From Simiduia litorea (GTDB taxonomy: Bacteria > Pseudomonadota > Gammaproteobacteria > Pseudomonadales > Cellvibrionaceae), in contig NZ_AP031497.1 in assembly GCF_042853465.1 (NCBI RefSeq), forward strand, positions 1 through 64,000: DNA of 64,000 nucleotides, given 5' to 3'. Positions 26,237-34,846 of this stretch are shown in pieces. Both the position numbers and the translations under genes were made by a program. The stretch's first letter is position 1. Every line of letters begins with the position of its first letter. The notes beneath the pieces were generated by a model that was not told the origin of the DNA, did not search any database, and was given only the letters and a program-made list of their open reading frames with translations.

Positions 26237-27559
26237 TCATAATTGAGATCGAAGTGGTGGGATAACTAGGTAAGCAAGGGTTAGGCCCCGCGTTAGGTTG
26301 AATAAGGTAAAAGCTAACCAAAGGCCGTGATTGCCCAGTGGCGAGGTAATCCACCATAGGGGCAGAAAGACCACAAGGCAGGAGAACAATAGACTGTTGC
26401 GCATTGCCTTTGTTTCACCGGCGCCAATACAGTAACCATCCAGAACATAGGCACCAACAGAAACCGCTGGCAGGATGGCGCACCAAAAGAAATAGTTTTC
26501 TACGGTTCGGCTAACCACCTCAATATCGCTAAAAAGTGGTATCAAGTTCGATTTCGAGAGCCAAAAACATACGCCGATACCAATGGCGACAAAAGCAGAT
26601 GTATAACTGGTGTTAAGCAACAGCTGCCACAGCTTGTCAGCGCGCTTTTGCCCTTTGGCCTGCCCAGTTAGCGCCTCGGCGGCGTGCGCCAGTCCATCTA
26701 AGGCGTAGGAGGCAAGGTGCACCAGTTGCAGTAGTATGGCGTTAGTAGCCAGCACCGTATCGCTAAACTGTGCGCCTTGGCTGGTAAAAAACAGCAGTAC
26801 AAACATCAAGCAGCAGGTGCGAACAAATAAGTGTTGGTTTAGCGTTAATACCGATCGCCAATCATTAGGCTGTTTTCTGATGAGCCTGAGGCTTAGCTTA
26901 GGTTTATGGTGTAAATACAGCGCGAGGGCGACAACTAGACCCAAATATTCGCTCAATACCGAGGCCCAAGCGGCACCTTGGCTACGAAAGTCCCAATAAG
27001 TGATAAACAGTAAATCAAAGCCAATGTTGGCGGCATTGGTCATTAATAAAACGATCAAGGGCAACTTGGTCAGTTGTCGGCCAATAAACCAACCGAGAAA
27101 CGCATAGTTGAGCAGGGTCGCTGGCGCTGACCAAAGCCGCGTTTGGCTATAGTTGAGAGCGAGGTTTGAGACCTCGGCGCTAGCGCTCATGGTGGTAATC
27201 ACAATTGGCAGTAGTGAAGGACCTAACATCATGATTATTAAGGCTAAACACAAGGCTAGCAGGCAATTTTGTGCGAATGCCTTTTCACCCGCGGCGGCAT
27301 TGTCTTCGCCGAGTGCCTGCGCGACTTGACTCGTCGTTCCCATGCGCAAAAAGCCAAAACCCCAAAATACCAGTGTGAGGATGCTTGCGCCGAGCGCACA
27401 GGCGCCGATATAGACTTGACTGGGTAAGTGACCTAGCAAGGCAGTATCAACCAGCCCTAACAGCGGTTGCGTGATGTTCGAAAGCATGAGCGGCCAAGCC
27501 AGCTGCCAGATTTTTTGTTGTAAGGCTCGGGTGTTAGGGCGCAAGACCGTGCCCCGCAA
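26237..27559 (-). CDS. MATE-family efflux transporter (DinF-like)
   Basis: The 440-aa protein has about twelve hydrophobic segments in two halves, the layout of multidrug and toxic compound extrusion transporters driven by Na+ or H+. The N-terminal IWQLAWPLMLSNITQPLLGLVDTALLG is the characteristic MATE start, with the conserved proline in helix 1, and the second half repeats it (SQGAQFSDTVLATNAILLQL). Similarity of layout is closest to the DinF branch. The substrate is unknown. It stands alone on the minus strand. Confidence 0.88.
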   Translation of the reverse strand: MRGTVLRPNTRALQQKIWQLAWPLMLSNITQPLLGLVDTALLGHLPSQVYIGACALGASILTLVFWGFGFLRMGTTSQVAQALGEDNAAAGEKAFAQNCLLALCLALIIMMLGPSLLPIVITTMSASAEVSNLALNYSQTRLWSAPATLLNYAFLGWFIGRQLTKLPLIVLLMTNAANIGFDLLFITYWDFRSQGAAWASVLSEYLGLVVALALYLHHKPKLSLRLIRKQPNDWRSVLTLNQHLFVRTCCLMFVLLFFTSQGAQFSDTVLATNAILLQLVHLASYALDGLAHAAEALTGQAKGQKRADKLWQLLLNTSYTSAFVAIGIGVCFWLSKSNLIPLFSDIEVVSRTVENYFFWCAILPAVSVGAYVLDGYCIGAGETKAMRNSLLFSCLVVFLPLWWITSPLGNHGLWLAFTLFNLTRGLTLAYLVIPPLRSQL

Positions 27560-27950
27560 GTGCCGTCAGTGGCCTTTGATTACCCTTAAAAAGAGAACGT
27601 AACTTAATAAATTTGTTGATTTTTTTACTCGCTTATGGCCTTCTTAGAGCCGCATATGAATGCGACGATTTGCCGCAGTTTGTTGGATGTAACCCTCGGT
27701 TGACTGAAAAGTGCCTGGTATCGCCTCAAATGAAAGCGCAGATCGCACTAGCTGGTATCAGTGTGACGGCTTTGTTGTACGCGTGCTTGTGATAAACAAG
27801 TCCGAAAAAGATACGCAGGATCTCGGTTTCGGCCGAGCTATTTTAAAGTTTACCGTTGTTACCGGCAGTGGCAACCTTTTAGGTTACCGCCTTTACGCTG
27901 GGTTCATCCGTTAAGTAGTCATAAAAAGCATAACTAGCTACACGGAGACA
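27560..27950. other. Intergenic region upstream of the cytochrome oxidase operon
   Basis: This 391-base gap lies between the divergent MATE and coxB genes and should hold both promoters. The only structures I can see are two weak hairpins (a CTCGG/CCGAG stem near 27831 and GGCAACC/GGTTACC near 27870). One 67-codon open frame inside it has no ribosome binding site and no protein-like character, so I do not call a gene. No tRNA or clear promoter pair was found. Confidence 0.4.
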
Positions 27951-29090
27951 ATGGGCATGCTGAAACAAGCAAAGAGCAGTTTTGCTTGGTTGCTTGGCTT
28001 TTCGTTATTTAGCCAAATTACCTTGGCAGACGAAGTCGAGCGTTGGGGGGTCAACATGACCCAGGGGGTTACCGCTGTAAGCCAAGAAATCTATGGTTTA
28101 CATATGGATATCTTCTGGTGGTGTGTGGCCATCGGTGTTCTGGTTTTTGGTGTGATGTTCTACACCATGATCGTGCATCGCAAAGCCAACGGCGCGAAAG
28201 CGTCCAACTTCCACGAAAGTTTATTTCTTGAGGTCTTGTGGACTGTGGTGCCAATCATCATTTTGGTGATTATGGTGATACCTGCCACAAAAACACTGAT
28301 CAAAGTCTATGACACCAGCGAGCCCGACTTAGATGTTGTGGTAACCGGCTATCAGTGGAAATGGAAATACGAATATCTTAATGAAGACGTCAGTTTCTTC
28401 TCTTCGCTATCCACCCCCTCTGATCAGATCAGGAACCTAGCGCCAAAAGGCCCTAACTATCTGTTAGAAGTGGATCATGAGTTAGTGATTCCGATAAAGA
28501 AGAAGGTGCGCTTCCTCATTACGGCTAATGATGTCATTCACGCTTGGTGGGTGCCTGACTTAGCTGTGAAGAAAGACGCCATCCCAGGGTTTGTTAATGA
28601 GTCGTGGACTTTTATTGACGAGCCGGGAATATACCGCGGTCAATGTGCTGAACTCTGTGGCAAGGATCATGGCTTTATGCCAATCGTCGTGCGTGCTGTG
28701 CCGCAAGAAGAGTTTGATGCTTGGATGGCCAAAAAGCGCGAAGCGTCAGCGGCCATTGCCGAAGCGGCAAAACAAACCCTCACCTTTGATGAACTCTATG
28801 CCCAAGGCGAAGCGGTTTATCAAAAGCAATGTGCTGCTTGCCATCAACCCGATGGTAAGGGTATTGCGGGTGTTTTCCCTGCCATTGTTGGCAGCCCCAT
28901 AGCCAATGGCGACATGCGTGCTCACTTAGATCGCGTGATTAACGGCGGGAAAGGTATGCCTCCCTTTGGTGAACAACTAACCCCGGTGGAAGCCGCGGCA
29001 GTTATCACCTTTCAGCGTAATGCGTTTGGCAACAACACCGGTTCACAGGTGCAGCCAATCGACATTGTGAATTTCAAGCAAGGTTCATAA
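27951..29090 (+). CDS. coxB: Cytochrome c oxidase subunit II fused to cytochrome c
   Basis: Subunit II accepts electrons from cytochrome c through the CuA centre and passes them to subunit I. The 379-aa product has a signal-like N-terminus, two transmembrane helices (about residues 40-110) and the CuA site (C232, C236, H240, M243 in CAELCGKDHGFM). A C-terminal cytochrome c domain follows, with the heme motif CAACH at residues 294-298 and an axial methionine probable in GMPPFGE. The fusion makes this a caa3-type enzyme. It starts the operon coxB-coxA-ctaG-coxC. ATG at 27951 is preceded by GGAG; ATG at 27957 is possible. Confidence 0.96.
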   Translation: MGMLKQAKSSFAWLLGFSLFSQITLADEVERWGVNMTQGVTAVSQEIYGLHMDIFWWCVAIGVLVFGVMFYTMIVHRKANGAKASNFHESLFLEVLWTVVPIIILVIMVIPATKTLIKVYDTSEPDLDVVVTGYQWKWKYEYLNEDVSFFSSLSTPSDQIRNLAPKGPNYLLEVDHELVIPIKKKVRFLITANDVIHAWWVPDLAVKKDAIPGFVNESWTFIDEPGIYRGQCAELCGKDHGFMPIVVRAVPQEEFDAWMAKKREASAAIAEAAKQTLTFDELYAQGEAVYQKQCAACHQPDGKGIAGVFPAIVGSPIANGDMRAHLDRVINGGKGMPPFGEQLTPVEAAAVITFQRNAFGNNTGSQVQPIDIVNFKQGS

Positions 29091-29102
29091 GGGGAGCAAC
29101 AC

Positions 29103-30653
29103 ATGGCACACGGCCCTGCTAAAGGTATTACTCGGTGGTTTTACACCACCAACCATAAAGACATCGGTAGCATGTACTTGTGGTTCAGTTTTGCGATGTT
29201 TTTACTCGGCGGCGTATTCGCCCTAGTTATTCGCGCAGAGCTTTTCGAGCCTGGCTTGCAAATTGTTGAGCCAGAATTTTTTAACCAGATGACCACCATG
29301 CACGGATTGGTGATGGTATTTGGTGCGGTCATGCCGGCCTTCGTAGGTTTGGCAAACTGGATGGTTCCTATGATGATCGGTGCGCCAGATATGGCGCTGC
29401 CGCGAATGAACAACTGGTCTTTTTGGATTCTCCCCTTTGCCTTCACCATGTTGGCGTCCACGTTGTTTATGGAAGGTGGGGCACCTAACTTTGGCTGGAC
29501 ATTCTACGCACCCTTATCAACCACTTACGCACCACCCAGCGTAACCTTCTTCATTTTCGCCGTGCATATCATGGGCGCCAGCTCCATCATGGGCGCGATT
29601 AATATTATCGCCACCATTTTGAACATGCGTGCCCCTGGCATGACTTTAATGAAAATGCCGTTGTTCGTATGGACCTGGTTAATTACGGCTTACCTATTGA
29701 TTGCAGTGATGCCAGTGTTAGCCGGTGTTGTCACCATGATGTTGATGGACATTCACTTCGGCACCAGCTTCTTCTCCGCCGCTGGCGGTGGCGACCCTGT
29801 ATTGTTTCAGCATGTGTTCTGGTTCTTTGGACATCCAGAAGTGTATATCATGATTTTGCCAGCCTTCGGCGTGGTGAGTGCGATTATTCCAACCTTCGCG
29901 CGCAAGCCGCTGTTTGGTTACGCATCCATGGTATACGCCACCGCATCGATTGCGTTTTTAAGCTTCATCGTTTGGGCTCACCACATGTTTACCGTGGGTA
30001 TGCCGATCGCCGGTGAATTGTTTTTCATGTACGCCACAATGCTGATTGCCGTGCCCACGGGTGTGAAAGTCTTTAACTGGGTGACAACCATGTTCAAGGG
30101 CTCTATGACCTTTGAAACGCCTATGTTATTCAGTGTGGCCTTTGTGATTCTGTTCACCATCGGTGGTTTTTCGGGTTTGATGTTGGCCATTGCGCCGGCG
30201 GATTTCCAATATCACGACACCTATTTTGTGGTGGCGCATTTCCACTATGTGTTGGTGCCGGGCGCTATTTTCTCGATCACCGCGGCGGTGTATTACTGGC
30301 TGCCTAAATGGTCGGGCAAGATGTACAACGAGATCATGGGTAAAACCCATTTCTGGCTGGCGTTTATTGGCTTGAACCTAACCTTCTTCCCGATGCATTT
30401 CGCTGGCTTGGCAGGTATGCCGCGCCGTATTCCCGATTACAATTTAATGTTTGCCGACTGGAATATGATTTCATCAATAGGCGCATTCCTATTTGGTGCC
30501 GCCCAAATTCTATTCTTGTACAACATTGTCGCGGCCATTGTGTCCGGTAAGAAAGCGACTGATCGCGTCTGGGAAGGCTCGCATGGCCTGGAGTGGACGG
30601 TGCCATCGCCGGCGCCTTATCACACTTTCTCTACACCGCCAGAAGTTAAGTGA
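29103..30653 (+). CDS. coxA: Cytochrome c oxidase subunit I
   Basis: Subunit I holds low-spin heme a and the heme a3-CuB site and reduces O2 to water while pumping protons. The 516-aa protein has twelve transmembrane helices. Key ligands are visible: the heme a histidine in TMHGLVM, the CuB histidine and cross-linked tyrosine in FFGHPEVYIMI, the CuB histidine pair in WAHHMFT, and the heme ligands in HDTYFVVAHFHYVL. The HPEVY motif places it in the A-type family. It follows coxB by 12 bases. Because ctaA is not in this locus, its heme type (A or O) is not assured. Confidence 0.97.
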   Translation: MAHGPAKGITRWFYTTNHKDIGSMYLWFSFAMFLLGGVFALVIRAELFEPGLQIVEPEFFNQMTTMHGLVMVFGAVMPAFVGLANWMVPMMIGAPDMALPRMNNWSFWILPFAFTMLASTLFMEGGAPNFGWTFYAPLSTTYAPPSVTFFIFAVHIMGASSIMGAINIIATILNMRAPGMTLMKMPLFVWTWLITAYLLIAVMPVLAGVVTMMLMDIHFGTSFFSAAGGGDPVLFQHVFWFFGHPEVYIMILPAFGVVSAIIPTFARKPLFGYASMVYATASIAFLSFIVWAHHMFTVGMPIAGELFFMYATMLIAVPTGVKVFNWVTTMFKGSMTFETPMLFSVAFVILFTIGGFSGLMLAIAPADFQYHDTYFVVAHFHYVLVPGAIFSITAAVYYWLPKWSGKMYNEIMGKTHFWLAFIGLNLTFFPMHFAGLAGMPRRIPDYNLMFADWNMISSIGAFLFGAAQILFLYNIVAAIVSGKKATDRVWEGSHGLEWTVPSPAPYHTFSTPPEVK

Positions 30654-30660
30654 TTCGATC

Positions 30661-31248
30661 GTGGCAAAAGATCTGGATAGTGCCAATGCAAAATTAAGCG
30701 CGAAACTCATCGCGCTTGGTTTTGCCATGTTCGGCTTTGCTATTTTCGTCATGCCGCCTTTGTATGATGTGTTTTGTGAGATTACCGGCCTTAACGGTAA
30801 AACCGGTAGCCAATACCAAGCGAAAGAAATTACTGTTGATCTAAGCCGTGAAATAACAGTTCAGTTTGTGGCAACCAACAATGAAGCCATGCCCTGGCTT
30901 TTTAAGCCTGGCGTACAAAGTATTAAGGTGCACCCGGGGCAGGCGGTGGATGTGATTTATCACGCGGTTAACCCTACCGGCAAAGATATGGTGGCACAGG
31001 CAGTACCGAGCTTGGTGCCGTTTAAAGCGGCACAGTATTTTCATAAAACAGAATGTTTTTGCTTTAATAACCAGCCGTTAAAAGCTGGAGAAAGCGCTGA
31101 ATTAGGTCTGCAATTTATTGTCGATCTCGATGTACCTAAGCAAGTAAATACGATTACTTTGTCTTACACGCTGTTTGATATTACCGATGCCGTTGGTGCA
31201 CAACAGGTAGCGAGCAGCAGTGTGGGTACCACCCTAACAACTCCATAA
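30661..31248 (+). CDS. ctaG: Cytochrome c oxidase assembly protein CtaG (Cox11)
   Basis: CtaG is a membrane-anchored copper chaperone that inserts CuB into subunit I. The product has one N-terminal transmembrane helix (about residues 17-38, LIALGFAMFGFAIFVMPPLYDVF) and a periplasmic domain with the copper-binding CFCF motif in KTECFCFNNQPL. Start: GTG at 30661, seven bases past the coxA stop, gives a normal 195-aa protein. There is no strong ribosome binding site, so translation may be coupled to coxA. A much longer frame upstream overlaps coxA and was rejected. Confidence 0.92.
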   Translation: MAKDLDSANAKLSAKLIALGFAMFGFAIFVMPPLYDVFCEITGLNGKTGSQYQAKEITVDLSREITVQFVATNNEAMPWLFKPGVQSIKVHPGQAVDVIYHAVNPTGKDMVAQAVPSLVPFKAAQYFHKTECFCFNNQPLKAGESAELGLQFIVDLDVPKQVNTITLSYTLFDITDAVGAQQVASSSVGTTLTTP

Positions 31249-31265
31249 AAACGCGGGGTAGCAAC

Positions 31266-32192
31266 ATGGCAACAGAAGGAACTTACTACGTTCCAGAGCA
31301 AAGCAAATTACCGATATTTGCCAGTCTGGGACTTTTCTTAACGGTATTTGGTGCCGCTAATTGGATGAATGGCAACGACAACGGCCCCATGATTTTCATG
31401 GCCGGTGGCTTTGTCATGGCGGTAGTGTTGTGGAATTGGTTTGGTACCGTTATCGAAGAAAATATGAATGGCATGAACTCCGTTCAATTAAAAAAATCCT
31501 ATGTATGGGGCATGGGTTGGTTCATCTTCAGTGAACTGATGTTTTTTGCTGCATTTTTTGGTGCACTTTATTACATCAGAAATTTTTCGCTCCCTTGGTT
31601 AGGCGGTGAAGGCACGCACGATACCATGACCAATGAGCTGCTCTGGAATGGCTTCGAGAATCACTGGCCTTTGATGACCACACCAGATATGGCGGCCAAC
31701 GGTTCGGGTGCAACTGTTTTAGGCCCAGAGCAAAATATGAGTGGCTCCAATGTAACGGCAGAAAATGTTTGGGGTTGGCTACCGCTGTGGAATACCATCG
31801 TCCTGTTGACGTCTTCAGTTACCGTGCATTTCGCCCATTCAGCCATCAAGAAAGATAACCGTAAGGGGTTTAACTGGTGGCTTGGGCTCACCGTTACACT
31901 TGGTATTATCTTTTTGATTTTACAGGTTGAGGAATATATCCACGCCTACCAAGAGCTGGGCTTAACCTTAGCTTCAGGTGCGTACGGAACGACCTTCTTT
32001 ATGTTAACGGGTTTCCACGGTGCCCACGTCACACTCGGTACATTTATGTTACTGGTTATGTGGGTGCGTTCCGTATTTAAAGGGCACTTTAAGTCCGACG
32101 ACCAATTTGGTTTTGAAGCTGCCAGTTGGTATTGGCACTTTGTCGATGTGGTTTGGGTCGGCTTATTTATTTTTGTTTACGTGTTGGGTTAA
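31266..32192 (+). CDS. coxC: Cytochrome c oxidase subunit III
   Basis: Subunit III stabilises subunit I and influences proton uptake. The 308-aa protein has seven hydrophobic helices with a long loop (residues about 110-175) between helices 3 and 4, as in Pseudomonas-like oxidases. Conserved stretches include YYVPEQSKLPIFASLGLF at the start, GWFIFSELMFFAAFFGALYY near residue 83, the conserved glutamates in QVEEYIHA and the C-terminal SWYWHFVDVVWVGLFIFVYVLG. It ends the structural-gene part of the operon; a hairpin follows. Confidence 0.96.
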   Translation: MATEGTYYVPEQSKLPIFASLGLFLTVFGAANWMNGNDNGPMIFMAGGFVMAVVLWNWFGTVIEENMNGMNSVQLKKSYVWGMGWFIFSELMFFAAFFGALYYIRNFSLPWLGGEGTHDTMTNELLWNGFENHWPLMTTPDMAANGSGATVLGPEQNMSGSNVTAENVWGWLPLWNTIVLLTSSVTVHFAHSAIKKDNRKGFNWWLGLTVTLGIIFLILQVEEYIHAYQELGLTLASGAYGTTFFMLTGFHGAHVTLGTFMLLVMWVRSVFKGHFKSDDQFGFEAASWYWHFVDVVWVGLFIFVYVLG

Positions 32193-32222
32193 CAAAAAAT
32201 AGGGGCCTGCTTATAGCAGGCC
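32193..32222 (-). terminator. Terminator of the DUF2909 gene
   Basis: The hairpin GGCCTGC, loop, GCAGGCC (32204-32222) is followed on the minus strand by CCTATTTTTT, giving a U-tract. The left arm of the minus-strand stem also encodes the C-terminus of the DUF2909 protein. On the plus strand no U-tract follows, so it is not a clear terminator for coxC. Confidence 0.6.
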
Positions 32223-32441
32223 TCTCGATTCCCACGGCGCGGTACTAGCTAATTGGCCGGTATAGAAACCATAAAAAATAGTGAGTAACAGTAGCGCGGC
32301 CAAGGTGATTCGAATACCAAGCGCATAAAGTGTCCTTTTCGAATCCGTTGCGCCCATATCTTTGAGCAAAAATACTAGGCCGCTTGTGAGACTTGCGACA
32401 ACCGCAAGAAAAAGTACACCAATGATTATTTTTAAAAACAT
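32211..32441 (-). CDS. DUF2909 family twin-transmembrane protein
   Basis: A 76-aa protein with two transmembrane helices (about residues 2-25, FLKIIIGVLFLAVVASLTSGLVFL, and 42-64) joined by a short polar loop. It matches DUF2909, a small family found beside cytochrome oxidase genes in gammaproteobacteria and transcribed against them. Start at ATG 32441 uses a GAGG about nine bases upstream; a TTG further out would include that site. It lies divergently opposite surf1. The conserved neighbourhood suggests a role in oxidase assembly, but no function is established. Confidence 0.85.
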   Translation of the reverse strand: MFLKIIIGVLFLAVVASLTSGLVFLLKDMGATDSKRTLYALGIRITLAALLLLTIFYGFYTGQLASTAPWESRGLL

Positions 32442-32509
32442 AGGTCGTTTCCTCAATAATTAGGGAGCCACCTTACGCCTTTGCAAGGGCGCTGGCAATT
32501 GAGGTAGCT

Positions 32510-33292
32510 ATGCCAAGCGAGCAACTCGAACACCGCACCGGTGCTTCGTCTGCAGTCCCAGAAAAACTGCACTTCAACATTAGTATCAGGCTGCTAGCGC
32601 TAGGCTTGTTATTGTTTCCCCTGTTGTTGGCCTTGGGTGTATGGCAACTCGAGAGAGCTGACGAGAAAACCCGGCTTTTAGATGCACATAAGCAGCAACA
32701 AAACCTAGCCCCCATCAGTGTGAACGGTATTGAGGAATCTGCGGTACAGGCTTTAGCACCATTCACCAAAGTCACATTTAACGCAAACATTGACGCGAGT
32801 ATCTATTGGTTGCTCGACAATCGTATTCATCGTGGCCGCGTGGGGTATGAAGTACTACAAGTTGCTCAAGTTAAGGATTTCTGGTTGCTGATAAACCGAG
32901 GTTGGATAGAGGCGGCCTTCGATCGACGTGTAGCGCCCGAGATCCAGTTGTTAACGGGTAGCGTTAACATCGCGGGGCAAATCGCCTTGCCGTCGAAAAA
33001 TATCATGCTAAAAAATATGTCGCCTGATGCTCAAGTTGTCGAGCGAATTGCGGAAATAGATCTGGCAAAGTTGAGTGCCATTTCAGGCTTCAAATTGAGT
33101 GGCCTGGTGCAATTAGCGCCAGAAAGCGAGGGTGCCTTGATGACCAACTGGCCCACTGTGAATATCTCTCCGATGAAGCATCAGGCCTACGCTTTCCAAT
33201 GGTTTTCTATGGCCTTGGCTTTGGTGATATTGTTGCTCTTTGCCAACACCAATTTATTAACCTTGCTAAAACAAAAGACAACGAATAAATAA
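32510..33292 (+). CDS. SURF1-family cytochrome oxidase assembly protein
   Basis: SURF1 proteins (Shy1 in yeast) help assemble subunit I, probably by handling heme a. The 260-aa product has the expected two-helix layout: one transmembrane helix near residues 28-48 (LLALGLLLFPLLLALGVWQLERA), a periplasmic domain containing the INRGWI motif, and a second helix near residues 230-248 after KHQAYAFQWFSMAL, where the GYAFQW-type signature sits. It begins the surf1-CxxxC-ctaB-sco assembly operon, all plus strand. Confidence 0.92.
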   Translation: MPSEQLEHRTGASSAVPEKLHFNISIRLLALGLLLFPLLLALGVWQLERADEKTRLLDAHKQQQNLAPISVNGIEESAVQALAPFTKVTFNANIDASIYWLLDNRIHRGRVGYEVLQVAQVKDFWLLINRGWIEAAFDRRVAPEIQLLTGSVNIAGQIALPSKNIMLKNMSPDAQVVERIAEIDLAKLSAISGFKLSGLVQLAPESEGALMTNWPTVNISPMKHQAYAFQWFSMALALVILLLFANTNLLTLLKQKTTNK

Positions 33293-33306
33293 GACGTAGC
33301 TAACAC

Positions 33307-33903
33307 ATGACAAATTCAGAATTATCTAACTCGCGCAAATTTCAATGGTCTAAGTGGCTGGTGATGGGCGTTATCTTGGTGCCGATGCTTGTGGCCTATA
33401 TTGTTTACGAAACTGGTCTGGGCATACCAACAGGCACCATCAACAAAGGTGTTTTACTAAACCCACCGGCTCAATTAGATAGCCTTGCATTGCAGGATAT
33501 TGATGAAAAGCCGACCACAATAGCTCAACTACCGCCTAAGTGGCGCTTGGTCGTACCTGCTATGTCTGGCTGTGATGAAAGCTGTGTTGAGGCGCTTTAT
33601 GTCACTCGACAAGTGCACACCCGTTTAAATGAAAAATACACGCGAGTTGAGCGGGTATTTTTAGTGGCGAATCTAGATGCTGCTACCGAGCAACTGCTTG
33701 CCGCGGAGCACGCCAATATCCACGTGCTCAAGGTCGAGCAGAAGGCTTGGGAGGCGCTGCTGGCGGCCACCAATTTCCGTCAAGGCCGTTACTTGATGAT
33801 GGACCCAGATGGCTTCTTAATGATGTATTATCAAGACCAGCACACGGGTAACGATCTGCTTGCAGATCTGAAGCGCATGCTTAAATTTTCCCGTGAACAC
33901 TAA
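33307..33903 (+). CDS. Membrane-anchored CxxxC thioredoxin-fold-like protein of the oxidase locus
   Basis: The 198-aa protein has a single N-terminal membrane anchor (about residues 16-35) and a periplasmic domain. C89 and C93 form a CxxxC motif (SGCDESCVEAL), the same spacing as in SCO copper chaperones, and the C-terminus has a MMDPDGFLMMYYQ stretch like SCO and thioredoxin strands. The equivalent gene, between surf1 and ctaA in related bacteria, is usually annotated only as hypothetical or cytochrome-oxidase-associated. I infer a copper or thiol assembly role; this is not shown. Confidence 0.8.
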   Translation: MTNSELSNSRKFQWSKWLVMGVILVPMLVAYIVYETGLGIPTGTINKGVLLNPPAQLDSLALQDIDEKPTTIAQLPPKWRLVVPAMSGCDESCVEALYVTRQVHTRLNEKYTRVERVFLVANLDAATEQLLAAEHANIHVLKVEQKAWEALLAATNFRQGRYLMMDPDGFLMMYYQDQHTGNDLLADLKRMLKFSREH

Positions 33904-33931
33904 AATAATAAAGCCAAATAGAGGTATTGAG

Positions 33932-34846
33932 ATGCAAGCCACAGAGCCAATGATGCAATCATTAAGCTGGCGCGACTATTACGAACTATGTAAACCGCGC
34001 GTTGTCATGCTAATGATCTTAACCTCTGTTATTGGCATGTTGTTAGCCGTGCCAGGCATGGTACCGATCGATATACTGATTCTTGGCAATCTCGGTATTG
34101 CGCTTTGCGCCGGATCCGCAGCGACGGTAAATCATTTGGTTGACCGTCATATCGACCAGAAAATGGCTCGTACCTTTAATAGGCCGGTGGCTGGTGGGCG
34201 AATTGACCCCATGCGCGCTTTGTTATTTGCTTTGGCCACGGGCTTAGCTGGCATGGCTATCTTATTAGTGTTTATTAACGCGCTAACGGCCTGGTTAACC
34301 TTGGCATCACTGCTGGGCTACGCGGTTGTCTACACACTGTTTTTAAAGCGCGCGACGCCGCAAAATATTGTTATCGGTGGTTTGGCCGGTGCAGCGCCGC
34401 CGTTGTTGGGGTGGACTGCCGTGACTGGCAGCATCGATCCAGGCGGCCTGCTACTCGTATTGATCATTTTCGCCTGGACCCCGCCGCACTTTTGGGCCTT
34501 AGCTGTGCATCGGAAAGAAGAATACGCCAATGCCGAAATTCCAATGCTACCGGTTACCCATGGCGAGTATTACACCAAGATTCACATCCTTCTTTACACC
34601 GTTATTCTGTGTCTGGTGACAGCCTTGCCGTACCTCACAGGTATGATGGGTTGGCTATATTTGTTAGGCGCGGCCACGCTGGGAGCGGGGTTTATCTATT
34701 GGGCCTTGGTGATGTTACTGACCGATAGGGAATCTGCCGGTATGGACACCTTCCGCTATTCAATTATTTATTTAATGGCGCTGTTTCTCATTATGCTGTT
34801 GGATCATTATTTTATCAGCCCGAGTTTGTGGGTGCCGGCGGTATGA
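33932..34846 (+). CDS. ctaB: Protoheme IX farnesyltransferase (heme O synthase)
   Basis: CtaB/CyoE attaches farnesyl pyrophosphate to heme B, giving heme O, the precursor of heme A. The 304-aa protein is a UbiA-family prenyltransferase with about eight to nine membrane helices. The Asp-rich motif NHLVDRHIDQKMART near residue 70 and the second block FAWTPPHFWALAVHRKEEY near residue 190 are present. Start ATG 33932 has GAGG about seven bases before it. In related bacteria ctaA precedes this gene; here the CxxxC gene ends 28 bases upstream with no room for it. Its stop overlaps sco by four bases. Confidence 0.95.
   Translation: MQATEPMMQSLSWRDYYELCKPRVVMLMILTSVIGMLLAVPGMVPIDILILGNLGIALCAGSAATVNHLVDRHIDQKMARTFNRPVAGGRIDPMRALLFALATGLAGMAILLVFINALTAWLTLASLLGYAVVYTLFLKRATPQNIVIGGLAGAAPPLLGWTAVTGSIDPGGLLLVLIIFAWTPPHFWALAVHRKEEYANAEIPMLPVTHGEYYTKIHILLYTVILCLVTALPYLTGMMGWLYLLGAATLGAGFIYWALVMLLTDRESAGMDTFRYSIIYLMALFLIMLLDHYFISPSLWVPAV

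Noticed and set aside
27711..27914. 67-codon open frame upstream of coxB
   Set aside because: No ribosome binding site, no known motif, and it lies where the cox promoter should be.
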